NCBI GenBank assembly: GCA_017881285.1
Contig: JADGRD010000244.1
Span: forward strand, 1-6,018
Origin: Pseudomonadota bacterium
Lineage (GTDB): Bacteria; Myxococcota_A; Polyangia; Fen-1088
Reading direction: 5' to 3'
Length of the DNA: 6,018 bases
Position 1 is the first letter of the stretch. Every line of letters starts with the position of its first letter. The position numbers and the translations under genes were made by a program. Below the pieces are notes generated by a model, which made no database searches, had not been told where the DNA came from, and was given only the letters and a program-made list of their open reading frames with translations. Positions 5,638 through 6,018 of the stretch are shown here, piece by piece.

Positions 5638-6018
5638 CAGGCGGCGACCGACGTATGATGGACGGTGGAGGACGGATGTGGTCTCAGCCACGGATCCGCG
5701 GGGGCTACATGGCCCACAGCGGGTCGGGAACGGAACCTTCGGCGACGAGGCGACCTTCGGCCCCAACCCCGAATGGGGCGGATTCGGCCTGTGCGTCGCC
5801 GACTTCAACGGGGATGGCATCGATGATCTCGCCACCGCGGCCTACCTACGGCCCAACGCCAGCGACGAAGCCAGAGTCATCGGGTTATGGACCGGCTCGC
5901 GCGACCGCGGCTTCGCCATGGTCTCCACGGAAATCACCGCTGTCCCTGACGTCTATGAGGTCGCAACCGGCGACTTCAACGGCGATGGCCAGCCCGACAT
6001 CGCGCTGGCACTTCAGCC
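5630..6018 (+). CDS. FG-GAP/VCBS repeat protein, both ends incomplete
   Basis: Frame 2 encodes at least two FG-GAP/VCBS repeats and runs off the right edge. The Ca-binding loops are DFNGDGIDD (5801-5827) and DFNGDGQPD (5972-5998), 57 residues apart, the usual spacing in beta-propeller repeats. Upstream, VGNGTFGDEATFG (near 5727-5765) matches the GNGDGTF.. segment that precedes such loops, and DGRWRTDVVSAT (near 5657-5692) may be a degraded earlier loop. No ATG opens this frame; a GTG at 5630 exists but gives no signal peptide and no good Shine-Dalgarno. Since the minus-strand transposase-like fragment ends at the same place, the 5' part was probably lost, making this possibly a pseudogene. 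Intact relatives are exported surface proteins, often with carbohydrate or adhesion roles; the partner here is unknown. The coordinate 5630 is a working boundary only. Confidence 0.65.
   Translation, partial: MHGRRRPTYDGRWRTDVVSATDPRGLHGPQRVGNGTFGDEATFGPNPEWGGFGLCVADFNGDGIDDLATAAYLRPNASDEARVIGLWTGSRDRGFAMVSTEITAVPDVYEVATGDFNGDGQPDIALALQ

Noticed and set aside
5467..5835. Whole 122-residue minus-strand frame as an intact gene
   Set aside because: Only the last 55 or so residues look like protein; the N-terminal half is antisense to the FG-GAP loop region and lacks a start signal.

Overview
The window looks like chromosomal DNA of a high-GC myxobacterium (Myxococcota, most likely the Polyangium/Sorangium side). 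The grounds are a MYXO-CTERM-like sorting tail on the first protein, lipoproteins and surface proteins with very long Gly/Thr/Ser/Ala linkers, a Cys-rich module style common in this group, and strong G/C bias at third codon positions. All genes that can be supported encode exported or surface proteins.

Layout. (1) Positions 1-1264, plus strand: the 3' part of a cell-surface protein with a kelch-type end, two Cys-rich modules, a Gly/Ser linker and a C-terminal membrane anchor; a perfect 11-bp hairpin follows it. (2) Positions 1265-1827: no intact gene. Two decayed fragments are visible: the tail of a DUF222/HNH endonuclease (plus strand, spread over three frames) and a stretch resembling an IS91-type transposase (minus strand). 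(3) Positions 1828-3153, minus strand: a lipoprotein alpha/beta-hydrolase with a Ser-Asp-His triad. (4) Positions 3154-3681: non-coding, with a strong hairpin of dispersed-repeat type and coding-like debris. (5) Positions 3682-5181, minus strand: a lipoprotein pectate lyase of family PL1. (6) Positions 5182-5466: upstream region of the lyase. (7) Positions 5467-5637, minus strand: the C-terminal fragment of a transposase-like protein. (8) From 5630 to the right edge, plus strand: an FG-GAP/VCBS repeat protein that runs out of the window and whose 5' end appears lost or unresolved at the junction with that fragment.

Functionally, the lyase and the hydrolase have the same design (short lipoprotein signal, about 140-150 residues of Gly-rich linker, C-terminal enzyme), lie on the same strand, and plausibly act together on plant cell-wall polymers at the outer surface. 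The lyase would cleave pectate and the hydrolase would remove an ester group; the hydrolase substrate is inferred only. Relics resembling one transposase type lie on both sides of the pair in the same orientation, so the pair may have arrived or been shuffled as a cassette. I see no CRISPR array, intact tRNA or rRNA, or clear new defence system.
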